DNA of 64,000 nt from Tumebacillus sp. BK434 (GCF_004340785.1 NZ_SLXS01000011.1:19881-83880); one strand, 5' to 3'. Shown: positions 1-8,218, counted from the stretch's first letter. Made by a program: numbers and translations. Notes: a model not told the origin generated them from the sequence alone.

Positions 1-279
1 GGCGATGACGAGCAGCGACAGCAGCGCCATCAACAGCCGAAGTCCGAGATAATCGGCGAAGATGTACGAGCGCTTCGCGTCGGTCGCCTGCACCATGCGC
101 AGCTGCAAGTTCAGGAACAGCACGACCGGTGCGGTCAGAGCCAGCCCGAGCGCGTACTGCCCGACCATCTCCGGATTCCCCAACTGTGCCAGCGCGACCA
201 TCATCCCCCACTGGCAAGCCGTATACCCGACATTCCCCCCAATCGTCCAAGAAAAGTTCCGTCGAAGCGAAAAAGCCAT
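1..279 (-). CDS. Polysaccharide flippase-like membrane protein (5' end only)
   Basis: Only the first 93 codons are in the window; the gene runs off the left edge. The N-terminus (MAFSLRRNFSWTIGGNVGY) followed by hydrophobic helices with small residues is typical of Wzx/RfbX-type polysaccharide or oligosaccharide exporters (MATE/MOP superfamily), which flip lipid-linked sugars across the membrane. Roughly two transmembrane segments are visible (about residues 15-35 and 45-65). The start is the ATG at 279, preceded on the minus strand by a purine-rich GAGAGGGAG. Family assignment rests on N-terminal style alone, so another MOP-type transporter is possible. Confidence 0.55.
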   Translation of the reverse strand, partial: MAFSLRRNFSWTIGGNVGYTACQWGMMVALAQLGNPEMVGQYALGLALTAPVVLFLNLQLRMVQATDAKRSYIFADYLGLRLLMALLSLLVIA

Positions 280-377
280 CTCCCTCTCAAATCCCCCAGT
301 AGCATGCCATTTAATATTAGTTACATTAGCCGTAACTCTCTTCTTTTTTAATATGCATTAGAGCAGAACTCTACGAG

Positions 378-390
378 GTAATTATACCAT
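378..390 (-). promoter_or_regulatory. Extended -10 promoter for the flippase-like gene
   Basis: On the minus strand TGGTATAAT (extended TGn plus perfect TATAAT at 386-381) lies about 100 nt upstream of the ATG at 279 in an AT-rich spacer. No good -35 is seen. Confidence 0.4.
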
Positions 391-533
391 ATCTCCCCCC
401 AATTTCTTTGATAGATTCGTGGAAAGTCGACAAATAGTTACAATTCTGTTGTTTAATATCATGATCAATATTAAGCGCCACAACAGGAGATATTTTACGA
501 CCCACGCGTAGCTCGCGTCCCGGTTTGAACATG
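391..533. other. AT-rich intergenic stretch, nothing recognised
   Basis: Non-coding between the leftmost gene's promoter and the terminator at 534. It is AT-rich relative to the neighbouring genes, with short palindromic patches (around ATATCATGATCAATATT at 457-473), but no convincing ORF, RNA or repeat. Confidence 0.4.
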
Positions 534-566
534 AAAAAGTCCCGGACCGGTTGCGGTCCAGGACTT
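534..566 (-). terminator. Terminator of the decayed gene
   Basis: On the minus strand AAAGTCC(T)GGACCG loops back to CGGTCC(G)GGACTTTTTC directly after the TAA at 568-566. It still sits at the correct place behind the pseudogene. Confidence 0.75.
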
Positions 567-825
567 TACTTTGTCTCCTTCACCTTGAACACTTTGCGCA
601 GGTACTTCGCCGCCTCGGCCGGCAGATAACAACAGCGGAAACAGCTTGGCGTCGATCAGCACCGGCTTTTTCGCGAAAAACCGCCCGTACGCCGCCACGC
701 CTTCCCCCCGCGAACCGGTCCCGCCACAGCCACGGGTCGGTCTTCAGCCCCGTGTGCCAGTGACTGTCATCTCGCCCCACCCTTCCCAATACCAGATCTT
801 TCCCCTATTGTAAGCCTTAGAAAAT
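566..825 (-). pseudogene. Decayed gene with WHTGLKTDPW motif (AlkZ-related-like)
   Basis: Three minus-strand frames each carry a piece of one apparent protein: WYWEGWGE near 790-815, then DSHWHTGLKTDPWLWRDRF (about 705-775), then AAYGRFFAKKPVLIDAKLFPLL (640-700), and finally PAEAAKYLRKVFKVKETK ending in TAA at 566. At least three frame changes in about 230 bp rule out expression as one chain. The WHTG..TDPW.W+DR pattern recalls a small family in Bacilli often labelled AlkZ-related (winged-helix/DNA glycosylase-like); that match is from memory. The 5' part is gone, apparently cut by or merged into the sigY promoter region. Confidence 0.6.
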
Positions 826-840
826 TTTTTTTAAAACCAG

Positions 841-868
841 TGAACGTTTTCCCGCAGTCAGTCGTACT
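841..868 (+). promoter_or_regulatory. ECF-type promoter, probably SigY-dependent
   Basis: TGAACG (841-846), a 16-nt spacer, then CGTA (863-866). TGAAC/CGT with 16-17 nt is the standard ECF layout and TGAACG is the -35 reported for B. subtilis SigY. The position, about 32 nt before the ATG at 900, implies autoregulation of the operon. Confidence 0.6.
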
Positions 869-899
869 ATCATCGAAATCAACGCCGGAGGCACCCGAT

Positions 900-1439
900 A
901 TGGAAGAGAGAGAGGAACAGGAACTGATCAGGCTGGCTGTGCGCGGCGACGCGGTGGCGCTGTCGCTGCTGATGCAGCAGCACTATTCCTTCCTGATGAA
1001 ATATCTGATCAAAGTCACGCTCAATCCCACGCTGGCCGAAGATGTCACGCAGGAGACGATGATCAAATGCATCGAGAAAATTCACCTCTACAACGGCAAG
1101 GCCAAGTTCTCCTCGTGGCTGATCACCATCGCCACCAACCTGTACATCGACGACCTGCGCAAGAAAAAGCGCGAACAAAACTGGCAGGAGCAGGAACAGT
1201 CGCTCCGCAAAATGCGCTGGCAGGCCACCCAGCACCAAGAGGACTGGCCGCTCGTGCTCGACGCGCTGGGCGGGCTGTCCGAAGATGTGCGCCTGCCGAT
1301 CATCTTAAAACACTATTACGGCTACTCCTACGACGAGATCGCCGAGATCATGCAGCTCGCCGCCGGAACTGTCAAATCCCGCATTCACAACGGCTTGAAA
1401 AGCCTGCGAAAGGAGTTGTCCCCCGATGACCGCTCATGA
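900..1439 (+). CDS. sigY: ECF RNA polymerase sigma factor, SigY-like
   Basis: A 179-residue sigma-70 family ECF factor. Region 2 spans about residues 20-90 (AEDVTQETMIKCIEK, the -10 contacting helix, ending in IDDLRKKKRE). Region 4 spans about 115-170 with the helix-turn-helix YSYDEIAEIMQLAAGTVKSRIHNGLKSLRKEL. The ATG at 900 is chosen because GGAGG sits 9 nt upstream and because an in-frame GTG at 840 would lie inside the apparent promoter. The next gene overlaps its 3' end and matches YxlC, the small partner encoded after sigY in B. subtilis, which supports the SigY assignment over other ECF groups. It is expected to be held inactive by the membrane proteins that follow and to transcribe its own operon. 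Confidence 0.85.
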   Translation: MEEREEQELIRLAVRGDAVALSLLMQQHYSFLMKYLIKVTLNPTLAEDVTQETMIKCIEKIHLYNGKAKFSSWLITIATNLYIDDLRKKKREQNWQEQEQSLRKMRWQATQHQEDWPLVLDALGGLSEDVRLPIILKHYYGYSYDEIAEIMQLAAGTVKSRIHNGLKSLRKELSPDDRS

Positions 1440-1743
1440 CGAGCAATCCACCCTCGACGAGATGAAAAAAGGCCTCGACCAGCTCGACCGCCTGCATCCG
1501 GTGTACACGCCCGACCTGCAATGGTTCCAAGCCCGCATCGCCGCCGAGCAGAAAAAACTGCGCCGCCGTCTGCTCCAAGATCTGCTGCTCTTTTGGCTGG
1601 TCGCAGCGGTCGTGCTCACCGTCACCCTCGCCGTCTATACGCAAAACCGCAGCCTGTACCTGATCCTGCAGGCGCTGGCCGTCTTCGTGCCTGTCGTCTG
1701 GCTCCTGCGCACGAACGCCCGAAAGCAGGTGGACACCAAATGA
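1426..1743 (+). CDS. yxlC: YxlC-like SigY regulatory membrane protein
   Basis: A 105-residue protein overlapping the end of the sigma gene by 14 bp. The N-terminal half is acidic and helical (DEMKKGLDQLDRLHPVYTPDLQWF, a pattern found in YxlC-family proteins), followed by a basic stretch and two membrane helices (about 48-66 and 71-88). In B. subtilis, YxlC is needed with YxlD/YxlE for control of SigY; the cytoplasmic N-terminus is the probable sigma-binding part. The charged tail NARKQVDTK ends the protein. Translational coupling with the neighbours is evident. Family assignment comes from sequence style and gene order. Confidence 0.75.
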   Translation: MTAHDEQSTLDEMKKGLDQLDRLHPVYTPDLQWFQARIAAEQKKLRRRLLQDLLLFWLVAAVVLTVTLAVYTQNRSLYLILQALAVFVPVVWLLRTNARKQVDTK

Positions 1744-1934
1744 CGCACGACGAACTGCTCGTCCTCGCCGCCATCGTGCCGCTGATGCTGCTGCAAAGCA
1801 CCTGGCTGTTCATCAACGCCCGCAAGCACGGCCACAACCGCTGGTTCTGGGGCATCTGGGGCCTGATCCAGTGCCCGTTTCCGACGATCTTTTATCTGTT
1901 GTTCGCCCGTAAAATCCTCAGCAAAAGGACGTGA
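1740..1934 (+). CDS. Small membrane anti-SigY component (YxlD/YxlE type)
   Basis: A 64-residue, two-helix membrane protein starting in an ATGA overlap with the preceding stop. Helix 1 is about residues 5-25 and helix 2 about 37-57, separated by the polar loop NARKHGHNRWFWG and followed by the tail ARKILSKRT. Position and size match YxlD (68 aa) and YxlE (62 aa), the small negative regulators of SigY in B. subtilis. The sequence does not let me decide which of the two it corresponds to, and only one is present here. The function as an anti-sigma component is inferred from operon position. Confidence 0.65.
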   Translation: MTHDELLVLAAIVPLMLLQSTWLFINARKHGHNRWFWGIWGLIQCPFPTIFYLLFARKILSKRT

Positions 1935-1939
1935 CCTTC

Positions 1940-2878
1940 ATGCAAGCACAAGACGTAACCGTACCAAGCGCATTCCCGCTCCAAGGCACCCTCACCCTGC
2001 CGCACAGCGGCGGCGAAAAGTTCCCGGCCGTGCTGTTCCTCCACGGCTCCGGCCCGATCGACCGCAACTCGGACGCCAAAGGTCTGCCGATCAACGCCTT
2101 CAAGCAGTTTGCCGAACAGTTCGCCCGCATCGGATTCGCCTCGCTCCGCTATGACAAAAGAGGGGTCGGCAAAAGCGGCGGCAGCTTTGTCGAGACCGGC
2201 ATGTACGACCTCATCGACGACGCGGTGGCGGCGGTGAAGTTTCTGAAACAGCAGCCGCAGATCGACCCGGAGCGGATCTACCTCCTCGGCCACAGCGAAG
2301 GTGCGATTCTGGCGCCGCAGGTGCTCGAGCGCGAACCGGTCACCGGCCTGATCCTGCTCTCCGGCGTCGCTGAGTCGCTGAAAGCCACCGTCGACCGCCA
2401 GAACGAGATGGTGATCACCGAGCTCGACAAACTGACCGGCTTCAAAGGCTTCCTGATCCGCCTGCTTGGCGTCGCCAACAAAGTGCGCAAAGACAGCGTC
2501 AAGACGTACCACAAGCTGACGAGCTCCACCACCGACACGATCCGCATCAAAGGGATCAAAGTCAACGCCAAATGGTTCCGCGAGCATTACGCCTACGACG
2601 TCAGCACGTCGCTTGCCAACGTGACCTGCCCGACGCTCGTCATCACCGGCAGCAAAGACATCCAAGTCCTGCCCGCCCACGCCGAAGCGATCGCCGCGCT
2701 CGTCCAAGGCCCCGCCGAGTGGCACGTCATCCAAGGACTCACCCACATGCTGCGCAAAACGGATGTCGAACCGACCATGCTCGGCCTGAAAAAAGACTAC
2801 GCCCAAGCGGTCAGACAACCGATCGACCAGGAGCTGGTCAGCCTCGTCAACAACTGGTTGCAAGCGCAGCATGCCTAG
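1940..2878 (+). CDS. Alpha/beta-fold hydrolase (esterase-like)
   Basis: A 312-residue serine hydrolase of the alpha/beta fold. The oxyanion segment is LFLHGSGPIDRN (about residues 33-43), the nucleophile elbow is GHSEG with Ser119, and the conserved acid and histidine are probably in ITGSKDIQVLP and GLTHMLRK near the C-terminus. The N-terminal and central sequence resemble YqkD/acyl-CoA-thioester-hydrolase-like esterases with a small lid; there is no signal peptide, so it is probably cytoplasmic. The ATG at 1940 is preferred over a GTG at 1931, which would abut its own AAAAGGA ribosome binding site. Only 5 bp separates it from the SigY regulator gene, making it the last gene of that operon, and a terminator follows at once. 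Substrate unknown. Confidence 0.8.
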   Translation: MQAQDVTVPSAFPLQGTLTLPHSGGEKFPAVLFLHGSGPIDRNSDAKGLPINAFKQFAEQFARIGFASLRYDKRGVGKSGGSFVETGMYDLIDDAVAAVKFLKQQPQIDPERIYLLGHSEGAILAPQVLEREPVTGLILLSGVAESLKATVDRQNEMVITELDKLTGFKGFLIRLLGVANKVRKDSVKTYHKLTSSTTDTIRIKGIKVNAKWFREHYAYDVSTSLANVTCPTLVITGSKDIQVLPAHAEAIAALVQGPAEWHVIQGLTHMLRKTDVEPTMLGLKKDYAQAVRQPIDQELVSLVNNWLQAQHA

Positions 2879-2886
2879 CAATTTCT

Positions 2887-2910
2887 GAGAAGCCTCCGGG
2901 CTTCTTTTTT
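2887..2910 (+). terminator. Terminator of the SigY operon
   Basis: AGAAGCC-tcc-GGGCTTCTTTTTT, a short GC stem followed by a run of T, 8 nt after the hydrolase stop. Confidence 0.85.
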
Positions 2911-2941
2911 GTTATCATGGTCTCGAAAGGTGGGATCTCCC

Positions 2942-3616
2942 GTGATTAAAATCCTCATCACCGACGATGATCCGCATATTCGCGAACTGATCAAACATTA
3001 TCTGCAAAAAGAAGGCTTCCACACCCTGGAAGCGCAAAACGGGGTGGAAGCGTTAGCACTCATGGAACAGGAACTGCCCGAGCTGATCGTGCTCGACATC
3101 ATGATGCCGCAGATGGACGGCTATGAATTTTGCCGCACCGTGAAACGGCAGTACGACCTGCCGATCCTGATGGTCACCGCCAAAGGCGAGTCGGAGCAGA
3201 AGATCAAAGGCTTTCAGCTCGGCACGGACGACTACCTCGTCAAGCCGTTCGATCCGCTGGAGCTGGTCATGCGCGTCAAAGCGCTGCTCAAGCGCTACCG
3301 GATCAACGCTTCGCAGACGATTCGCATCGGCGATGTGCAGATCGACCGCCTGACCTTCGAAGTGATCGCCGCCGACCAGCGCCTGTCCCTGCCGCCGAAA
3401 GAATTTGAGCTGCTCTACAAGCTCGCCGGCTACCCCGGGCAGATTTTTACCCGGGCGCAGCTGATCGAAGACATCTGGGGGCTCGATTACGAAGGCGATG
3501 ACCGCACCGTCGACGTGCATGTCAAGCGGCTGCGCGAACGCCTGCAGCCGCTGACGTCCGACTTCAAGATCGCCACCGTGCGCGGGCTCGGCTACCGCTT
3601 GGAGGTCACTCTATGA
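2942..3616 (+). CDS. OmpR-family response regulator
   Basis: A 224-residue two-domain regulator. The receiver has the acidic pocket DDD near residues 8-10, phospho-acceptor Asp52 in IVLDIMMP, and the conserved Lys in LVKPFDP. The C-terminal winged helix carries the OmpR signature (ELLYKLAGYPGQIFTRAQLIEDIWG, then VDVHVKRLRERL). It starts at GTG 2942, preceded by AAAGGTGGGA. The stop overlaps the start of the sensor kinase by 4 bp, so the pair is translationally coupled. Direct repeats upstream of the RND pump gene at 4983-4999 are its likely binding site. The closest B. subtilis paralogue cannot be named with confidence. Confidence 0.92.
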   Translation: MIKILITDDDPHIRELIKHYLQKEGFHTLEAQNGVEALALMEQELPELIVLDIMMPQMDGYEFCRTVKRQYDLPILMVTAKGESEQKIKGFQLGTDDYLVKPFDPLELVMRVKALLKRYRINASQTIRIGDVQIDRLTFEVIAADQRLSLPPKEFELLYKLAGYPGQIFTRAQLIEDIWGLDYEGDDRTVDVHVKRLRERLQPLTSDFKIATVRGLGYRLEVTL

Positions 3617-4977
3617 TCAAAAGCCTCTACTTGCGCATCGTCCTGACCTTTATCGGCGTCGTGCTGCTCAGCCTGATCGTCTCCTTTTTCATCTCGGTGC
3701 AGCTGTTCAAGACGCAGGCGTTAGAAATCATGCAGTCCGACATGGGCCGGGTCGGACAACAGGTGCTCCGGCTCTATGACAATCAGCGCGAGCACAACCT
3801 CGACGCCTATTTTCACAATCTGGCCGACCTGAACTACTACACGTTTCTCGTCTACAGTGAAAACGGAGCGAAAAAAACGTTCGTGCCGAACAACGGCAAA
3901 TTCAGCTTCGACATCGAGACCGACGTGGTGCAAAAAGTCCTGCACGGCGGCGTCTACCGCAGCTCGCTGGAAGGCAGCGTCAACTTCCGGCACCTCGCCG
4001 TTGGCTTGCCGTTCCAATCGGAAGGCAAGCGCTATGCGCTCTTTTTGCTGCCCGCGCCGGGACAGGAAGAGATGACCGGCCACAGCTATCTCTTGATCGT
4101 GCTGTCGATCATCCTCGCGGTCGGCTCGCTCCTGATCCTGATCGCCTCGCGCTTTCTCGTCCGCCCGCTCGTGCAGATGACGGCGGCGACGAAGCGTTTG
4201 GCCAAAGGCGATTTTGACGTGCGCATCTCCTACAAGCGCCGGGACGAGCTGGGCACGCTCGCCGACAGCTTCAACCACATGGCCGCAGAGCTGCAGCAGA
4301 TCGAGCAGAACCGCCAGGATTTCGTCTCCAACGTCTCGCATGAGATCCAGTCGCCGCTGACTTCGATCAAAGGCTTCTCCAAAGCGCTGCAAGAAGACGA
4401 GCTGAACCGGGCGGACCGCCTGCGCTACCTGCAGATCATCCACGATGAGAGCGAGCGCATCTCCCGGCTCAGCGAAAATCTGCTCCGCCTCGCCTCGCTG
4501 GAATCGGAGCATCACCCGTACCGTCCGCAAGCGTACGCCTTGGATGAAGGCATCCGCCAAGCGGTGATCGCCGCCGAACCGCTGTGGTCGGCAAAAGACC
4601 TCGACATCGAGCTCGACCTGCCAGCCGTCACGCTCGCCGCCGACCCGGATCAACTCAGCCAAGTCTGGACCAACCTGCTCGCCAACGCGGTCAAATACAC
4701 CCCGCCCGGCGGCTCGATCTCCCTCACCGCCACCTTGCAGGCCGACACCGTCACCGTCTCCGTTCAAGACACCGGCATCGGCATCGCGCAAGAAGAGCTG
4801 CCGAAGATCTTCGAACGCTTTTACAAAGTCGACAAGTCCCGCGACCGCTCGCTCGGCGGCAACGGCCTGGGGCTCGCCATCGTCAAAAAGATCATCTCCA
4901 TCCACGGCGGCACGATCACCGTGGACAGCACGCCTGGCAGCGGGACAACTTTTTTGGTAATCCTGCCCAAGGGGTAA
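3613..4977 (+). CDS. Membrane sensor histidine kinase
   Basis: A 454-residue kinase. There is one transmembrane helix at about 8-28, an extracytoplasmic sensor of about 130 residues, a second helix at about 158-180, and a HAMP linker (FLVRPLVQMTAATKRL). The HisKA domain has His243 in FVSNVSHEIQSPLTS, and the HATPase domain has the N box (NLLANAVKYTPPGG), G1 (DTGIGI) and G2 (GNGLGLAIV) motifs. It autophosphorylates and passes phosphate to the preceding regulator. The E-I-Q-S-P version of the H box (usual: E-L-R-T-P) is a small variation also seen in Bacillus kinases. The stimulus is unknown; the following RND pump suggests envelope stress or amphiphilic compounds. Confidence 0.92.
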   Translation: MIKSLYLRIVLTFIGVVLLSLIVSFFISVQLFKTQALEIMQSDMGRVGQQVLRLYDNQREHNLDAYFHNLADLNYYTFLVYSENGAKKTFVPNNGKFSFDIETDVVQKVLHGGVYRSSLEGSVNFRHLAVGLPFQSEGKRYALFLLPAPGQEEMTGHSYLLIVLSIILAVGSLLILIASRFLVRPLVQMTAATKRLAKGDFDVRISYKRRDELGTLADSFNHMAAELQQIEQNRQDFVSNVSHEIQSPLTSIKGFSKALQEDELNRADRLRYLQIIHDESERISRLSENLLRLASLESEHHPYRPQAYALDEGIRQAVIAAEPLWSAKDLDIELDLPAVTLAADPDQLSQVWTNLLANAVKYTPPGGSISLTATLQADTVTVSVQDTGIGIAQEELPKIFERFYKVDKSRDRSLGGNGLGLAIVKKIISIHGGTITVDSTPGSGTTFLVILPKG

Positions 4978-4982
4978 GGTTG

Positions 4983-5014
4983 TTCATACTCAGTTCATAT
5001 TGGCACACTATGCT
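4983..5014 (+). promoter_or_regulatory. Tandem TTCATA boxes and -10 before the RND pump
   Basis: TTCATA at 4983-4988 is repeated exactly at 4994-4999, an 11-bp period that places both on one DNA face, the usual layout for a dimer of an OmpR-type regulator. TATGCT at 5009-5014 is a plausible -10, so the boxes overlap the -35 region as expected for an activated promoter. Confidence 0.5.
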
Positions 5015-5052
5015 TACCTCAGAACTTACAGGAAAGGGGTAAGCATTTTTTT

Positions 5053-8000
5053 ATGAGCGGACTTACCAAACTCAGTTTGAAACATACGGTCGCCGTCATC
5101 ATCCTCTGTGTGCTGGTGCTGGTCGGCGGTCTGTTCTCCACCAACCAGATCAAGATCGAAACGTTCCCCGACGTTTCCTTCCCGGCCCTGATGGTGCAGG
5201 GGATCTACCCGGGCGAGGCGGCTTCCGATGTGGAAGCGGAAGTCACCAAGCCGTTGGAAACCTCGCTGTTGAACGTCAAAGGGCATGACAGCATCACCTC
5301 ATCCTCCAGTGAAAACGCATCGATCATCATGATCATGTATCCGTTTGGCACCGACATGGAAAAGATGTCTTCCAAAGTCGAAGAGGCGGTCGGCAAGATC
5401 GCACTGCCCGACCGCGCCGATGTCAAAGTCATCCGCATGACGGGCAACTCGATGCCGGTTTACCAAGTCGCCGTCTCCGGCGATAACGCAACCGAGCTGC
5501 AAGGCCTGCTCGAAAAAAGCGTGATGCCGGAGCTGAAACAGGTCGACGGCGTCGCGTCTGCCTCGCTGAAAGGCACGCAGTCCACCGACCTGCAAGTGGT
5601 CGTCGATCAGGCGAAAGCGCAAGCGATGGGCCTGTCGCTGTCCAAGATCAAAGAAGCGATCCAAGCCAAAAAGTATTCGCTCCCGCTTGGCAATGTCGAA
5701 ACGGAAGGCAACTCGATCCCGGTGCGTCTGACCGGCGATCTCAACACCGTGGAAGAGCTGAAAAAGCTGCAGCTCAGCTCCGGCCAGTCGGCTGCGCAAG
5801 CTCCTTCGGCTGCTGGCGGCGGCATGTCGCACATGATGCCGGACGGCTCGCAGATGGCCGGCCAGATGCCGTCTGCAGGTGCCACGGCGCAGAACGCCCA
5901 AGCTCCTGCTGCCAAACCGGTGCTGCTCCAAGATGTCGCCACGATCTCCGAAGTCACCACGCAGTCGGAAATCACCCGCTACAACGGCCAGCCGTCGATG
6001 ACGATCGAAGTGCTGAAGTCGCAGGACGCCAACACGGCCGAAGTGGTCACCGAAGTGAAAGACGTGCTGCAAAAGTGGCAGGATCAACACTCCGGCCTGA
6101 CCTATCACGTGATCTTCGACCAAGGCGCCGAAGTGGAAAAATCGGTCTCGGCGCTGGTCCGCGAAGGGCTGCTCGGCGCGCTGTTCACCGTCATCGTCAT
6201 CCTGCTGTTCCTGCGCAGCATCCGGGCGACGCTGATCTCGATTCTGTCCCTGCCGCTGTCGATCCTCGGCACGATCTTCGTGCTGAACCAGTTCGGCTAC
6301 ACCTTGAACATCATGACCCTCGGCGGTCTCGCCGTCGCCGTCGGGCGCATCGTCGACGACTCGATCGTCGTCATCGAAAACATCTACCGCTGGCGTCAGA
6401 AAAAAGGCACTGAGCTGAGCGGCAAAGCGCTCGCCTACCAGGCGGCCAGAGAAGTCACCGGCGCCGTCGCTTCCTCGACGTTTGCCACCGTCGTCGTGTT
6501 CGCGCCGCTGGCGATCGTCTCCGGCATCATCGGCGAGTTCTTCCGCCCGTTTGCCGTCGCGGTCGTCACCTCGATCCTCTTGTCCCTGCTCGTGTCGCTG
6601 GTGCTGATCCCGGTGCTCGGCAGTTCGTTCTTCAAGAAGATCAAACTCTCGCACAAAGAAGGCAAGATCACACAAGGCTTTGAAAAGCTGCTCCGCGGCT
6701 CGCTGCGCAAAAAGGGCCTCGTCCTCTCCCTGACCGTCGTGCTTTTGATCGGGTCGCTTTCGATGATCCCGGTGCTCGGCGTGTCCTTCCTGCCGCAAGG
6801 GGAAGGCAAGCAGTTCAGCGCAACGATGAAGCTCCCGAACGGCACCTCGCTCGAACGCACCGACGAAGTGTCCAAAGAAGTAGAATCGTATTTGAAAAAA
6901 CTGAACGGCGTCGAGTACAGCCAGATGACGATCACCTCCGGCACGACGCTCGACTTCAACAACATCGGCGCCACGCCGAACGTTGCGAAGTTCACCGTCC
7001 ACCTCGAAGCGGACGCATCGCTTGAGAACACGATGGCGACGACGCAAAAAGAGCTGACCAGCCTTGTGCAGCAGTTGGAGCATGACGCGGAGATCACCGT
7101 CCAGGAAAGCCAGACGCATGCCGGCCCGCCGTCGGGCAACAACGTCACGATCCAGCTGTTTGGCGACGATCTGACCGCGCTCGGCAAAGCGGCCACCCAA
7201 GTTGAAGATGTCCTGAAGCAAAACGAGAACCTCAAAGACGTCACCAACAACATGAACGAACAGCGCCCGAAATGGGTCGTCACCTTGAATCAAAAAGGAG
7301 AAGACGCCGGCGTCAGCGGCTATGTGCTGATGGGTGCCGTCTCCGAACAGCTGCGCCCGGTGGAAGTCGGCACGTATCAGTTGGGCGGCAACACGTGGAA
7401 CCTGACCTTGAAATACGACAAGGCGATCACCACCAAGGATCAGCTCGCCGCCGTCAAACTCCCGACCGCTGCCGGCATTGTCTCCCTCGGCGACATCGCC
7501 AACATTGCGGTCGAAGAGACGCCGGTCTCGATCCCGCACAAAAACGGCAAGCCGTACGCCGACCTCGCCGCGACGATCAAAGGCAACGACACGGCAAAAG
7601 TCACTCAGGACGTCATCGCCGACCTCGACATGATGACCCTGCCGGCCGGCGTGACCTACGAGACGGGCGGCGGTATGGAAATGATCACCAAAGGTTTCTC
7701 CGATCTGGGCATGGCGATGGTCGCTGCCGTCTTCCTCGTCTTCCTGATCCTGAGCGTCACCTTCGGCGGTCTGAAAACGCCGCTGGTCATCCTCTCCTCG
7801 CTGCTGTTCGTGCCGATCGGCGCGCTCGGCATGCTGCTGATCACCGGTGAACCGCTGTCGATGAGCGGGATGATCGGTCTGCTCATGCTAATCGGGATCG
7901 TCGTCACCAACGCGGTCGTCCTGCTCGACCGCGTGGAGAAAAACCGCGACACCGGCATGGAGCTGACCGAAGCGGTCGTCGAAGCGGCGAAGACGCGCCT

Positions 8001-8205
8001 GCGTCCGATCGTGATGACGGCGCTGGCCACGATTTTCGCCCTGCTGCCGCTCAGCCTGTCGCAGGAGGAAGCCGGCCTGATCTCGAAAGGCCTCGCCTTG
8101 ACGGTCATCGGCGGCTTGACCACCTCCACCTTCCTGACCCTGCTGTTCGTGCCCGTGCTGTACAGCATGGTCTCGAAAAAGCGCAAACCGCGTGAGAAGT
8201 TTTAA
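5053..8205 (+). CDS. RND-family efflux pump (AcrB/SwrC type)
   Basis: A 1050-residue inner-membrane RND transporter of normal length. The N-terminal helix at about 12-30 leads into the first large periplasm-side loop (porter domain). A block of six helices (about 335-540) carries the GRIVDDSIVVIENI segment with the proton-relay acidic residues; the second loop and the second six-helix block (about 860-1030) follow. Residues 250-290 hold a low-complexity Ala/Gly/Met/Gln insertion (SAAQAPSAAGGGMSHMMPDG), which is unusual for the family. Among Bacilli the closest described relative is SwrC/YerP, which exports surfactin and other amphiphiles; no partner adaptor gene is adjacent. It lies directly downstream of the two-component genes and their probable boxes. 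Export from the cell is clear, substrate inferred. Confidence 0.9.
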   Translation: MSGLTKLSLKHTVAVIILCVLVLVGGLFSTNQIKIETFPDVSFPALMVQGIYPGEAASDVEAEVTKPLETSLLNVKGHDSITSSSSENASIIMIMYPFGTDMEKMSSKVEEAVGKIALPDRADVKVIRMTGNSMPVYQVAVSGDNATELQGLLEKSVMPELKQVDGVASASLKGTQSTDLQVVVDQAKAQAMGLSLSKIKEAIQAKKYSLPLGNVETEGNSIPVRLTGDLNTVEELKKLQLSSGQSAAQAPSAAGGGMSHMMPDGSQMAGQMPSAGATAQNAQAPAAKPVLLQDVATISEVTTQSEITRYNGQPSMTIEVLKSQDANTAEVVTEVKDVLQKWQDQHSGLTYHVIFDQGAEVEKSVSALVREGLLGALFTVIVILLFLRSIRATLISILSLPLSILGTIFVLNQFGYTLNIMTLGGLAVAVGRIVDDSIVVIENIYRWRQKKGTELSGKALAYQAAREVTGAVASSTFATVVVFAPLAIVSGIIGEFFRPFAVAVVTSILLSLLVSLVLIPVLGSSFFKKIKLSHKEGKITQGFEKLLRGSLRKKGLVLSLTVVLLIGSLSMIPVLGVSFLPQGEGKQFSATMKLPNGTSLERTDEVSKEVESYLKKLNGVEYSQMTITSGTTLDFNNIGATPNVAKFTVHLEADASLENTMATTQKELTSLVQQLEHDAEITVQESQTHAGPPSGNNVTIQLFGDDLTALGKAATQVEDVLKQNENLKDVTNNMNEQRPKWVVTLNQKGEDAGVSGYVLMGAVSEQLRPVEVGTYQLGGNTWNLTLKYDKAITTKDQLAAVKLPTAAGIVSLGDIANIAVEETPVSIPHKNGKPYADLAATIKGNDTAKVTQDVIADLDMMTLPAGVTYETGGGMEMITKGFSDLGMAMVAAVFLVFLILSVTFGGLKTPLVILSSLLFVPIGALGMLLITGEPLSMSGMIGLLMLIGIVVTNAVVLLDRVEKNRDTGMELTEAVVEAAKTRLRPIVMTALATIFALLPLSLSQEEAGLISKGLALTVIGGLTTSTFLTLLFVPVLYSMVSKKRKPREKF

Positions 8206-8218
8206 GTTTTGACCGACA

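Noticed and set aside
840..899. GTG start 20 codons upstream of the SigY ATG
   Set aside because: It lies within the TGAACG/CGTA promoter; the ATG at 900 has a good GGAGG.
5299..7539. A 746-codon minus-strand open frame inside the RND gene
   Set aside because: Shadow of the RND pump: Arg/Asp/His-rich composition typical of antisense to GC-rich coding DNA.
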